The notes under the pieces were generated by a model that made no database searches, was not told where the DNA came from, and worked only from the letters and a program-made list of their open reading frames with translations. The translations under genes and the position numbers were made by a program. 9,354 nucleotides of DNA from JAEHDI01 sp035455185 (lineage in GTDB: Bacteria > Acidobacteriota > Terriglobia > Bryobacterales > Bryobacteraceae): assembly GCA_035455185.1 (NCBI GenBank), contig DATIFQ010000298.1:1-9354 (forward strand), given 5' to 3'. Below are positions 1 to 8,500 of the stretch, one piece after another. Each line of letters starts with the position of its first letter. Position 1 is the stretch's first letter.

Positions 1-2
1 AT

Positions 3-629
3 ATGACGCTTTCACCACCGGCGATTCCGCGAATGCCGGACCTTCAAGTGACACCGCACATCGGCGGCAAGTATGCTGCCTTTCTCACGGAGGCCCGCGC
101 GCAGATGCCCGAGAACGAGGCGTTGAAGCTGGAACTTCACGCTCAGTTCGGCCTGGCCGACAGGAACCGCTACAACCTGGAGGTATTCCTTTCGATCGCG
201 GAGTTGGTTGGGCATCACTGGCGGCTCCTGACTGAAATGGCTGGGGCCGAGCAAGACCTTGTGCGTGCGTACGCCGCCGCGCAGAAGAGCCAGCACCGGA
301 GGGCAGTGGGCCAGTTAGTGGCCGCCTACAACCGGATCGACCGGATCGAAAGGGAACGTGAGCGGACCCTGCACGAGTTGCAGCAAGTCTGGGAGATGAG
401 CCGATATCCGCGCGGCCAGAGCGTAGGCGGACGAGACTTCGTCGACGTCAACGACGATACAAAGGACTACTGGGCGCAGCGGCGGCCGGACTTGCGCTAC
501 CTGACCGCTCCCGAAGAGAGCATCGGCTTGAAGGAATGGCAGAAGAGCCTCCGTGGAGTCATGGAGGCGTATGCGAAACAGCACAATGTTCCAGTGAGGG
601 GACTGGCTGAGGCGCGGCTGGAGGAGTGA
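3..629 (+). CDS. C-terminal part of an unidentified, mostly helical protein (possibly a GH20-like hydrolase tail)
   Basis: The frame is open from the window edge to a TGA at 627-629. An ATG lies at position 3, but only two bases precede it, so no ribosome binding site can be judged and it may be an internal methionine of a longer protein. The visible 208 residues have no signal peptide or membrane segment. The middle (about 50-130) is amphipathic helix rich in Glu, Arg and Leu, including a charged RIERERERTL stretch. It is followed by a block with SRYPRGQSVGGRDFVDV and DDTKDYWAQRRPDL, and an ending that looks helical. From memory, similar tails occur at the end of secreted GH20 (beta-hexosaminidase-like) proteins of acidobacteria; this is unverified and no catalytic motif is in view. 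Its stop lies one base before the next gene's ATG, so the two are probably cotranscribed and translationally coupled. Confidence 0.6.
   Translation: MTLSPPAIPRMPDLQVTPHIGGKYAAFLTEARAQMPENEALKLELHAQFGLADRNRYNLEVFLSIAELVGHHWRLLTEMAGAEQDLVRAYAAAQKSQHRRAVGQLVAAYNRIDRIERERERTLHELQQVWEMSRYPRGQSVGGRDFVDVNDDTKDYWAQRRPDLRYLTAPEESIGLKEWQKSLRGVMEAYAKQHNVPVRGLAEARLEE
620..626 (+). promoter_or_regulatory. Shine-Dalgarno site of the first TPR gene
   Basis: GGAGGAG lies inside the last codons of the upstream gene, 4 bases before the ATG at 631. It fixes that ATG as the start and implies translational coupling between the two genes. Confidence 0.7.
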
Positions 630-630
630 G

Positions 631-2031
631 ATGCGCCTCCTGCTGGCTCTCTGCATCGTCACGGTCAATCTGTACGCCCAGGCCCAGGGGAACACGGCGG
701 ACATCGAGACCTTACTGCGGCAGCACCGAGCCGCACCAGGCGACTGGCGCGTTTGTAACCAGATTGCACTCGCCTATACCCAGCTCGGGCAGTTTGACAA
801 TGCCCGCGACTACTACCAGCGCGTGCTGAAACTGAACCCGACGTTCCTGCCGGCGCGAAAGAACCTGGGGACTGTACTCTGGTTTTTAGGCAAAAAACAG
901 GAGTCGGAGCGAGAGTTCCAGAGGGTAGTGAAGTCCGCACCGAAGGACCCGGTGCCGCACCTTTACCTTGGGCTGGCACAGTTCGAGCGCAAGAACTTCG
1001 TTAGCGCCCGATCTCACTTCGGTAGCGCCGGCGACCTGGCGTTCCGTAATCCGGAGGTCCTGCCCGCTGTGCTGGAGACGTACCTGGCAACGAAGGATAC
1101 CGACGTGCCGGCCAAGCTGCTCGAACTTCTGAAACTGGCCGAGCGGCCCGATCCGCAGCTTGTGATTCGGGTCGCTTCGGTGCTCGTGACATACGGTAAG
1201 TATGCGGAAGCGATTGAGAGCCTGGAGAAGATCGCCGGCTCAAGTGACGCGAAGCCGGAAGTCTACCTGCTGCTGGCCGAAGTATACGACAAAAATGGGG
1301 AACCGCAGAAAGCCTACGAAGCCTATGCGAGGTCGATCCGCGTGGCGCCGCGTTCGGAGGAAAGCTACGTGGGGCTGGCTGCCTTTGCCTCGGCTCACAA
1401 GAACGATGAATTCGCGCTGCGGATCGTCACGCAAGGTTTAGAGCACGTGCCGGGTTCACCGCGGCTTCTGCTGTTGAAGGGTGTGTATGCGGCGCTTCTG
1501 GGGAAGGCGGAAGAGGCCAGGCAGAGCCTGCTCGAGGCGGGAAAAGCAGACCCGATGTCGAGCATGCCGCACCTCGCTCTCGGCGTCTCACAGCTTGAGA
1601 GAGGCAACTATGACGAGGCGGCCGGGCAGTTCCGGCGCGCCGCTGAGATTTCTCCGGACGACTTTCGGGCCGAGTATCTCTATGCAACGGCCTTGCGCCG
1701 GTCAGGTAATCCCGCGCATCGGGAAAAGATCATAGCCTCCTTCGAGAGAGCTGCGCGGCTCAAGCCTGACGATCCGCGGCCCCACGCTTCGCTGGGCCAG
1801 GCCTATTTTGAGGGCGGCCGGCTGAAGGAGGCCGCCGCGGAACTGGAAAAGGCGCTCGCGCTGGACCCCGAGAACACGACGGCGCTATACCAACTCGGTC
1901 TGCTTTACCGGGATCTGGGCCGGTCCGAGGACTCCGGAAAAATGCTGCGGCGGTTTCGTGAATCGAAGACGCGACAGCAGGAGGAGAAGGAGGGGGAACT
2001 GGTGCAGATGCTGAAAGTCGTGAAGGACTAG
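631..2031 (+). CDS. Secreted tetratricopeptide-repeat protein
   Basis: This 466-residue protein starts with a short signal peptide (MRLLLALCIVTVNLYAQAQG, cleavage probably after one of the Ala residues at 16-18). A lipobox is absent because Cys8 follows Leu, so it is probably soluble in the periplasm or secreted. The rest is a TPR solenoid. Clear 34-residue units with the W/Y-LG-Y-A-P pattern lie at about 39-72, 73-106, 208-241, 311-344, 381-414 and 415-448, with more degenerate units between (about 107-134, 175-206, 243-308, 346-380). The C-terminus is a charged helix rich in Glu, Lys and Gln. TPR arrays bind other proteins, but nothing here names the partner. The start is supported by GGAGGAG four bases upstream. 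It follows the previous gene by one base and converges with the next TPR gene, whose C-terminal 50 residues align with its own without gaps. Confidence 0.9.
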   Translation: MRLLLALCIVTVNLYAQAQGNTADIETLLRQHRAAPGDWRVCNQIALAYTQLGQFDNARDYYQRVLKLNPTFLPARKNLGTVLWFLGKKQESEREFQRVVKSAPKDPVPHLYLGLAQFERKNFVSARSHFGSAGDLAFRNPEVLPAVLETYLATKDTDVPAKLLELLKLAERPDPQLVIRVASVLVTYGKYAEAIESLEKIAGSSDAKPEVYLLLAEVYDKNGEPQKAYEAYARSIRVAPRSEESYVGLAAFASAHKNDEFALRIVTQGLEHVPGSPRLLLLKGVYAALLGKAEEARQSLLEAGKADPMSSMPHLALGVSQLERGNYDEAAGQFRRAAEISPDDFRAEYLYATALRRSGNPAHREKIIASFERAARLKPDDPRPHASLGQAYFEGGRLKEAAAELEKALALDPENTTALYQLGLLYRDLGRSEDSGKMLRRFRESKTRQQEEKEGELVQMLKVVKD

Positions 2032-2034
2032 AAG

Positions 2035-3594
2035 TTACTTGCTCTGCCGGGTTAGCGTTTCGAGAACTCTTCTCTTTTCAGCCTCCTCGTTCTCCGCCCG
2101 CAGCTTTCGGAACAGGGCGAGCTCTGTTTTCGCCTTCTCCCCCTCCCCCATTCGCTGATAGGCAAGCCCGAGCCGGTAGTGGGCGAGCGCGAGGTCAGGT
2201 TTCAGCTTGATGGCCCGTTCGTAGAAGGGGACGCTCTCTTCATCGGACTCTGCCATCGTTCCGAGTTGAAGCAACGCCTCGGGGAAATCGGGGTTCAACT
2301 CCAGAGCCCGGCGGAGGCTCATTTTCGCCCGTTCTGGGGGATCCTGCCGCTGGGCCTGAGACTGGGTGTACAGAATGGTCCCGTAATGATAGTAGGCCCA
2401 GGCGTCCGCGGGCTTTCCGTCGACGTAGCGTTCGAGCACCCGGAGGATTTCGGGTTGCCGCGAGCCCGCCGACTCGTAGCTCAGGCCGAGCAGATGATAT
2501 GCGAGCGGCGCGTTGGGTTCGATCCGCACAGCGTCGAGAAGGATGCGGGAGGCGTCTTCGTACTTGCCCTGGAGGTAGTAGTGGCCGCCGAGCCCGAGTC
2601 GTATCTTCCAGGAGTTCGGGAAGTCGCGCAAGGCTCGCTCGAACTCCACGCCCGCGGCTTCCGGATACTCGTAGCGCAGAAGAGCGGTGGCGTGATCGAA
2701 GCGGAATTCTTCGCTTCCCGGCTCCAACTCGGCCGCTCGCCGGAAGGCCCGCAGGGCTTCCTGAGGGTGGTTTCGGCTCTCTTCAATGGAGGCGAGGAGA
2801 CTGTAGGTTTCAGCCCGGCCACGGGTCGCGAGAAGGGGTTTCAAGCTGTCAGCGGCCTTATCGTGTTGTCCGGAACGGTGGTAAGCCAGCGCCAGGTTGT
2901 AGTGGACGTCCGCAGAATCCGGCAGGACCTCCCGTATCCGTTCAAGGATCGGGATCGCGGAGGGGTATTCGCCGTGGACCGCAAGCAGGGTGGCCGTCTG
3001 GAAGAGGCGCGGGTCGCGGGCGTCGAGTAGTTTCTGCAACCGATCCGCCGACTGCCTGGCTTCCGCCGCCCGCTTCAACAGGAGCTGGCATTCGAGAGCG
3101 CCGATCAGGGCGGGAATGTCCTTCGCGTCCGCGTTCCGGACGTGATCGAAATGGGCGAGAGCGGCCGCGGCGTTCCCTCCAGCCAAGCCGATCAAGCCGA
3201 GATTGTAGTGCGCGGCGCTATTACCGGGATCAAGTTGGAGGACCCGCTCGAACGCTTTGCCGGCTTCGGGGAGGCGCTGCTGCTGGAGGTAGGTGGAGCC
3301 CAGGTAGGCGTGGACTCGCGGGTTGGCAGGCTGGAGCGCGGCGGCGTTCCGGAAGTGCCGTTCGGCCTCTTGAAAGCGGGACCGCATCGTTTCGACGAGT
3401 CCGAGGACGGTTTCCGCGTCTCCCGACTTCGGATTTGCTTCAAGAGCCTTCAGCGCCGCATTCCGGGCCTCATCCCACTGGCGGTTCTGGAAACGCTGCT
3501 GTGCCTCCAGGAGCCACTGCCGTTCCTCGCGAGAAGGTGCAGACGCCTGTAGTAGCGACGCAACCAGCGCGAGCAGTGCGGGTAGGGCGGCCAT
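2035..3594 (-). CDS. Secreted tetratricopeptide-repeat protein
   Basis: I place the start at the ATG at 3594 (519 residues). The frame extends to a TTG at 3624, but that start has no ribosome binding site, lies inside a palindromic repeat, and would put ten residues before a clean signal peptide (MAALPALLALVASLLQASAP). The Shine-Dalgarno signal at the ATG is itself poor: GAGTGG abuts the start, so expression may be low. After the signal peptide almost the whole protein is TPR solenoid, with recognisable units at about 64-97, 98-131, 232-260, 263-295, 365-385, 434-467 and 468-501 (numbered from the TTG; subtract 10 for the ATG). The C-terminus is a Glu/Arg-rich helix. The role is presumably periplasmic protein-protein scaffolding with an unknown partner. 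It lies downstream of the GH123-type gene on the same strand, 80 bases away, with the palindrome between. Confidence 0.9.
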   Translation of the reverse strand: MAALPALLALVASLLQASAPSREERQWLLEAQQRFQNRQWDEARNAALKALEANPKSGDAETVLGLVETMRSRFQEAERHFRNAAALQPANPRVHAYLGSTYLQQQRLPEAGKAFERVLQLDPGNSAAHYNLGLIGLAGGNAAAALAHFDHVRNADAKDIPALIGALECQLLLKRAAEARQSADRLQKLLDARDPRLFQTATLLAVHGEYPSAIPILERIREVLPDSADVHYNLALAYHRSGQHDKAADSLKPLLATRGRAETYSLLASIEESRNHPQEALRAFRRAAELEPGSEEFRFDHATALLRYEYPEAAGVEFERALRDFPNSWKIRLGLGGHYYLQGKYEDASRILLDAVRIEPNAPLAYHLLGLSYESAGSRQPEILRVLERYVDGKPADAWAYYHYGTILYTQSQAQRQDPPERAKMSLRRALELNPDFPEALLQLGTMAESDEESVPFYERAIKLKPDLALAHYRLGLAYQRMGEGEKAKTELALFRKLRAENEEAEKRRVLETLTRQSK

Positions 3595-3612
3595 CCACTC
3601 AAATATAACTTT

Positions 3613-3665
3613 AGCGCTCAGCAATCAGCGGTCAGCTTAAAGCTGATGGCTGAATGCTGAAAGCT
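3613..3665. repeat. Imperfect palindrome of TCAGC/GCTGA heptamers
   Basis: Two 26-base arms (3613-3638 and 3640-3665) are reverse complements at 21 of 26 positions around a single central base. Each arm is made of 7-base units: CTCAGCA, ATCAGCG and GTCAGCT on the left, and AGCTGAT, GGCTGAA and TGCTGAA on the right. A further unit of the same pattern, TTCAGCC (3674-3680), holds the stop codon of the GH123-type gene. The element fills most of the 80-base gap between two genes on the minus strand. As RNA it would fold into a long hairpin and could end or attenuate transcription leaving the hydrolase gene, but no T-rich tract directly follows it. From memory, TCAGC-heptamer palindromes of this kind recur between genes in several bacterial phyla; copy number here cannot be judged from one window. 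Confidence 0.75.
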
Positions 3666-3674
3666 AGCCTTGCT

Positions 3675-5465
3675 TCAGCCACCGGCGACACCGAGGCGGG
3701 AAAGCTCCAGAAGCAGGTCGTCGACGATCTTTCTGGCCTCGTGGATTCGTGAAGGGACGACGTCCTTAGGCGCCCGGTCGCGGTCGAACTGCTGGGTCGC
3801 GAGGTCAACGGCCCGTGAGATCGCTTTGTCGCCGCGAGTGACAACCTCCGGATTGCGGCCGGACTGACGGAGTTTCTCGAGGCCTTGCTTGGCAATCCAG
3901 AGGCACTCGTAGTCTTCGAGCCCTTCACGGAGCATCTCCCAGCGGATACTGTCCACCGGTCCTTCTTTGCCGGGATAGACGAAAAACATGTCGCCGGAGG
4001 GCCACTTGTAGAGAGGCTGGTCCCAGAGATGTTCCGGCCAAAAGTTCCAGGCCCAGCGGATGTACCCGTCGAAATCCCATTTCCAAACGATCCAGCCCAG
4101 GTAGCGGGACTCGAGCGGATCGGAAAAAATGAAGGTGTTGGGATAGAGTGGGCTCACCGCGGTGTACAGCAGCGTACGTTTGCCTGCTTTGCGCCGGGCT
4201 GGGATGTCGGGCAACTCTGCGGGTGCGCCGGGGCTGAAATAGCCGTAGTAGAAGGCCATCTCCCGCGAGTAGGCCATGTGTTTTCCCTTCTCATCGCCAC
4301 CGCTGATCATGAGCTTGAGATCCGGCGTCGTTTTCTGGAAGAACGGAAGAGTCCGATCGAGGACCTCGGTCTTGATCTCATCGAAGGCGAGGTAAGCTTT
4401 GCCGAGCCAACCTTTGGCGCGCAGATGTTCCTGGAAGTTCCGGGCGAACTCACCCCAAACGGCTTCGTATTCGGCGGAGCCGGCGGGCAGCCGGAGTTTC
4501 CTTCGCTCCCCGGTGCGGGTGTCGGTGTAGATGACGACGGAGTGGTCCGAGCCGGGCTGGACAAGGGGCGACCAGCACTCGATGTGGTCGTCGATGCCGT
4601 TGCGGAGGCACATGGCAACGAAACGGTCGAACGGTGTGAAGTCAAACGTCCATCCGCCGGCGGCGCCGGCTTTCCATTCACCGGAGTGTTTCCACTCGAT
4701 CAGGTTGCGCACGGCGAAACCGGTGTCTCCGGCCCAGGGATCGTCCACAATGAACGCGGTGATCGATTTCTGACCGTGAGCGGCCAGATTGGCGACGTAT
4801 CGATCGAGTTGCCGCCAATGTTCTTCACCCCAGAGCGGCAGATTGTTGAAGCGGGCCACCGAGGACGGATCCACCAGAATATTGAGATAACACCGGAAGC
4901 GGGTCGGATCAGGCAGCGCGACCGGAAGAACGTCGAGCGCAAGACGAAATGTCTCGGGGGTGGGTCCGCCGCGGACCTCAATGGTGCCCTCGTAGCGCCC
5001 GGGTTTTGCGGTGGCCGGCGCTCTGAGATCGATCCAGATGCCCTGGCTCTGGTATGGGAGCAGGGCAACAGTCGCGGCCTCCCAGAGCGGATCGGGGGTG
5101 TACTGAGCGTTTTCGTCGACAGGCATCAGACCCGGATAGCGGACGCGGATCAGCTCCGCCCCGAGCCGGTCTCCGGCGGGCGACCGCAATTCGGAAGGAT
5201 GGACAGAGAGTGCCGAAACAGGCTCAGGGCTACGCGCAGCAAGCTGAATGACCACGTACTCGTTCCGGCACGCCCGCACTTCTATACGACGGTTGTCGAG
5301 ATCCCGGCCGAAGCTCGCCGGATAGACATGCTTGTGCGGATCAGCGAGCCAGACTTGGAATTTCGTTTCCCACTCCGGGACTGGGCGCTCAAACCACTGG
5401 CCCGCGGCGAAGAGGGGATAGCACAGTAGTAGTGCGCCCGGGCACAGCACACCCGCGGTTTTCAT
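3675..5465 (-). CDS. Secreted DUF4091/GH123-type glycoside hydrolase
   Basis: This 596-residue protein has a signal peptide (MKTAGVLCPGALLLCYPLFA, cleavage near AAG-Q at 20-23). The N-terminal half, about 45-190, looks like the beta-sandwich of GH123 enzymes, with IWIDLRAP and the GRYEGTIEV strand near 143-165. The catalytic barrel (DUF4091, now called GH123_cat) follows, from about 190 to 530. The motif YLAFDEIKTEV holds an adjacent Asp-Glu pair, D362-E363. In characterised GH123 beta-N-acetylgalactosaminidases such a pair at nearly the same position drives substrate-assisted catalysis. Other fitting features are the LYTAVSPLYPN segment, the Trp-rich YLGWIVWKWDFDGYIRWAW segment (455-473) and REGLEDYECLW near the end of the domain. 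DUF4091 is broad, so the exact sugar is not proven. The start is fixed by GGAGGT (5473-5478) seven bases upstream. A terminator separates it from the receptor gene upstream, and no separate promoter is obvious, so it may depend on read-through. Confidence 0.85.
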   Translation of the reverse strand: MKTAGVLCPGALLLCYPLFAAGQWFERPVPEWETKFQVWLADPHKHVYPASFGRDLDNRRIEVRACRNEYVVIQLAARSPEPVSALSVHPSELRSPAGDRLGAELIRVRYPGLMPVDENAQYTPDPLWEAATVALLPYQSQGIWIDLRAPATAKPGRYEGTIEVRGGPTPETFRLALDVLPVALPDPTRFRCYLNILVDPSSVARFNNLPLWGEEHWRQLDRYVANLAAHGQKSITAFIVDDPWAGDTGFAVRNLIEWKHSGEWKAGAAGGWTFDFTPFDRFVAMCLRNGIDDHIECWSPLVQPGSDHSVVIYTDTRTGERRKLRLPAGSAEYEAVWGEFARNFQEHLRAKGWLGKAYLAFDEIKTEVLDRTLPFFQKTTPDLKLMISGGDEKGKHMAYSREMAFYYGYFSPGAPAELPDIPARRKAGKRTLLYTAVSPLYPNTFIFSDPLESRYLGWIVWKWDFDGYIRWAWNFWPEHLWDQPLYKWPSGDMFFVYPGKEGPVDSIRWEMLREGLEDYECLWIAKQGLEKLRQSGRNPEVVTRGDKAISRAVDLATQQFDRDRAPKDVVPSRIHEARKIVDDLLLELSRLGVAGG

Positions 5466-5497
5466 CGAGGAGACCTCCGAAGTCAGGAGAAACAGAA

Positions 5498-5535
5498 ATG
5501 CGCCGGAAAGGTCTGGGAGGACCTTTCCGGCGCAT
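5498..5535 (-). terminator. Rho-independent terminator of the TonB-dependent receptor gene
   Basis: A perfect 16-bp inverted repeat (ATGCGCCGGAAAGGTC at 5498-5513 and its complement at 5520-5535) encloses a 6-base loop. Read on the minus strand, it starts 11 bases after the receptor stop codon and is followed by the pyrimidine-rich tract TTTCTGTTTCTCC, with interrupted T runs. The plus-strand side has no T tract, so the terminator points one way. The tract ends just before the Shine-Dalgarno of the hydrolase gene. Confidence 0.85.
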
Positions 5536-5545
5536 GAGGAGAGCT

Positions 5546-8500
5546 TTACCAGATCAGCTTCAGGCCGAACTGTATGACGCGGCCGTCTGACGCGCGCCGA
5601 ATGCGGCCGAACGCAGACGAGTTGACCGTGGTGGTGACGCTTGTGAAGTTCACCTGGTTGAAGGCGTTGAAGAACTCGGAGCGGAACTGCAATCGCCAGG
5701 GCTCTCTAAAGAGGAAGTCCTTCAACACGCTCAGGTCACTGCTACTCATCCCTGGGCCGCTGATCAGACCCCGGCCGGCGTTGCCATAGATGCCCCGCGG
5801 CACATCGTTGGTCGGGACAAAGGCATCGGTATTGAAGAACCGCTGTACCATGCCGGCACGGTCAGAGTGACTCAGCACGATGTTGTCGACAGTGACGTTT
5901 GGCTTTAATTGTGCGTGCTGGTCGCCGAAAGTGCCGTCGAGCGCCACGTCGTCCCCCATCAGGAACGTCAACGGCCCTCCGCTCTGCAAGGTGTGGATTC
6001 CAGTCAGCGTCCAGCCGCCTAGCAGGGTATTGGCGACTGGGCTGGCGAACTTAATGGGCGGAGACCAGAGCCACGAGGCGACGAAAGCGTGCCTGCGGTC
6101 CCAGTCGGACCGGCCACGTTCGTCGCGCAGATTGAATGGATTAGCGACGGTGGCGCCAAGGTTATCGGTGGAACTCGAGTCGATCGACTTCGACAGCGTG
6201 TACGCGCCGAGAATGGAGAGCCCGCTGGAGAACCGCTTGGTGACCTGCGCCTGGAAGCTGTGGTACCAACTCCGGAAGTCGTTTCCGAGCAGGAACCCTT
6301 GAGGGCCCAGAATACCGGGCTCGAAAATCACGCGGTCATTGATGTTCTGGTCCGACGGCGGCGATCCGTCCACCGGCGAGTTGATGAAGCGCGCCGGGTT
6401 GTACGTGCGAAGCGCTTCGATCTTGGTGCCGATCTTGCCGGCATACGCGGTCTCCACCATCAGTGTCGGAGTCAATTGATGCTGGACGGACAAGTTGAAG
6501 GACTGAATGTACGGTGCGACCACGTTGCGCTGTGTGAACACTCCACCGATGGGCAATGGGAACAACGGGCAATCGTAGCCGGGGTAAGTCGGGATCTCGA
6601 CGCAGCCGAACTTCGATGTGGTTTGCGCGGGCGGAGGCGTCAGCCCGACCGACCCATACGGGTCTTCGACTCGCCCGCTATACACGCTGGAGAAGCCCGC
6701 GAAAGGCGGATTCTCCTGGGCGAGAGAGTCCCCATTGACGCTCTCATAAAAGATCCCGTAACCTCCCCGGAGGCTTGTCTTTCCGTTGCCGAAGATATCC
6801 CAGGCAAAGCCGATTCGCGGCGCGAAGTTGTTCAGGTCGTTGTCGGCGAGACCCCGCGGTACATCGCCCGGAAACAGGACCCCGACGGGTGCGTCCGGAA
6901 CAACCTTCGACTTTATCCCTGGAGCGACGGTGTTGATGCGGTCGTCCTTCTCGATCCACGGGAGGAACGGCTCGTAGCGAATCCCGAGGGTCAGAGTGAA
7001 GCGAGGCGTGACCTTGAACTCGTCCTGGAAGAAGGCGGCGTGCGCCCAAGTCCGCGCGTCCGTGTCGCGGATGCCAAAGTTCAGCGAAAGGCTGTCGAAC
7101 GCCCCGACCATGAAGTCGGCCACTGGGTCGCCGGTGCGCGATCCGGAAAACGAGAAGCCCGGGGAACCGATGAAGACCTGGCGGAATTGAAGCCGGAGCA
7201 CCTCATAACCGAACTTGAAGTTGTGCTTACCCTTGATCCAGGTCAATGCTTCCCGGAACTGCCAGTTTCGGCTGTAGAACCGGGTTGTGAACCCAGAGCC
7301 GAGAACGAATCCGCCACCCACATCGACCGAAACTGCGCCCGTCGGTAGGTACTGCGGCATGTTGATGCCGAGGTCCTTCGGATCGATGGTCCGCGTTTGC
7401 ACCTGATCGGACGGTGTGTCGAGGAACGTGAACGTCGCCTGGTTCAACAGGGTCGGGCTAATCGTGTAAGTGTCGTTGATTGTCAGGTGCCGGGTGTCCT
7501 GTACAAAGCTTTCCGAGATATAGTTGGGAATGTTGCCACCTGCGGCGAACGGGCTCGCCCGTTTGTTGTGGTCGGAAAAGTAGCTGCCGTAGATGCGGTG
7601 GTTGTTGCTCTGATTCCAGTCGCCTCGAACCATCCACATGTCGCCATCGCGTGGACTGGCAGCGAGTGAACTAACCGACCCCGACGGCGATTCCGGTACG
7701 AATTCAAGCAGGTTCTTCGCCACCGGGCTGATACAGCCGGATAGAATCTTGTTGCCCTGCACACAAGGCTGGCCGGCTGAATCGGTGAACGGAGCACCGG
7801 TGATCGGGTTGGCCGGGTTCGTGAGCTCGAAGTCGAGACCAGTGAAGTCGCCGTTACGCTGAGCAGCGCTCGGGACAAACGCTTCAACCGTCTGCGCTTC
7901 CCGCCGGTCCCTGAGACCCTGGTACGAGCCAAAGAAGAACAGCTTGTCTTTAACGACGGGCCCTCCGCCCGCGACGCCAAACTGATTTTGAATCAGCGTG
8001 GGCACGCGCGACGAGAAGAAGTTGCGCGCGTTGAGGTTATCGTTGCGGAGGAACTCCCACGCGGAGCCGTGGAATTCATTCGTGCCGGAGCGGGAGACGA
8101 CGGTCACCTGCGAACCCGGGTTGCGCCCGTACTCCGCCGCGAAGTTGTGCGTGAGAATGCGGACTTCTTGAACGGCGTCCGGCGGCGGGTAGTTCATACC
8201 GGTGTTGCGCGAGGGGTTATTGAAATAGCCGCCGTTGAAGGTGAACAAGTTCATGTTGGAGCGGCCGCCGTTGACGTTCATCTCCGGTCCGCCGCGCGCG
8301 TCGCTCATTTGCTGGGGAGCGGCTACGTTCAGGACGCCCGGCAGGATGCGGGCGAGAGCGATCACGTTGCGGCCGTTGAGCGGGAGGTCAACGACCCGGC
8401 GATCGTCCACGAGGCCTGAGAGGGTGTGCGAGGTGGTGTCGACCAGTGGCGCCGTTGCTTCGACTGTCACCTGGGTCTCCACTGCGCCAACCGCGAGAGC

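Noticed and set aside
631..690. Possible lipoprotein signal in the first TPR protein (Cys8)
   Set aside because: The residue before Cys is Leu and the Cys is too close to the N-terminus, so the lipobox pattern is not met.
2020..2060. Bidirectional terminator between the convergent TPR genes
   Set aside because: Only 3 bp separate the stop codons and I found no inverted repeat spanning the junction.
2179..3608. Overlapping plus-strand open frames (2179-3030, 2499-3608, 3142-3552) opposite the second TPR gene
   Set aside because: They are low-complexity Arg/Gly-rich shadows; the minus-strand TPR repeats are clear throughout.
3595..3624. N-terminal extension of the second TPR protein from a TTG start
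   Set aside because: It has no ribosome binding site, overlaps the palindrome and would displace the signal peptide from the N-terminus.
3885..5429. A 514-codon open frame on the plus strand, antisense to the hydrolase gene
   Set aside because: It is a by-product of high GC and codon bias. The minus-strand frame has a signal peptide, a strong ribosome binding site and a recognisable fold; this one has none.
6089..7348. A 419-codon open frame on the plus strand, antisense to the receptor gene
   Set aside because: The Arg/Val/Glu-rich translation has no domain pattern and lies wholly inside a well-supported barrel-coding region.
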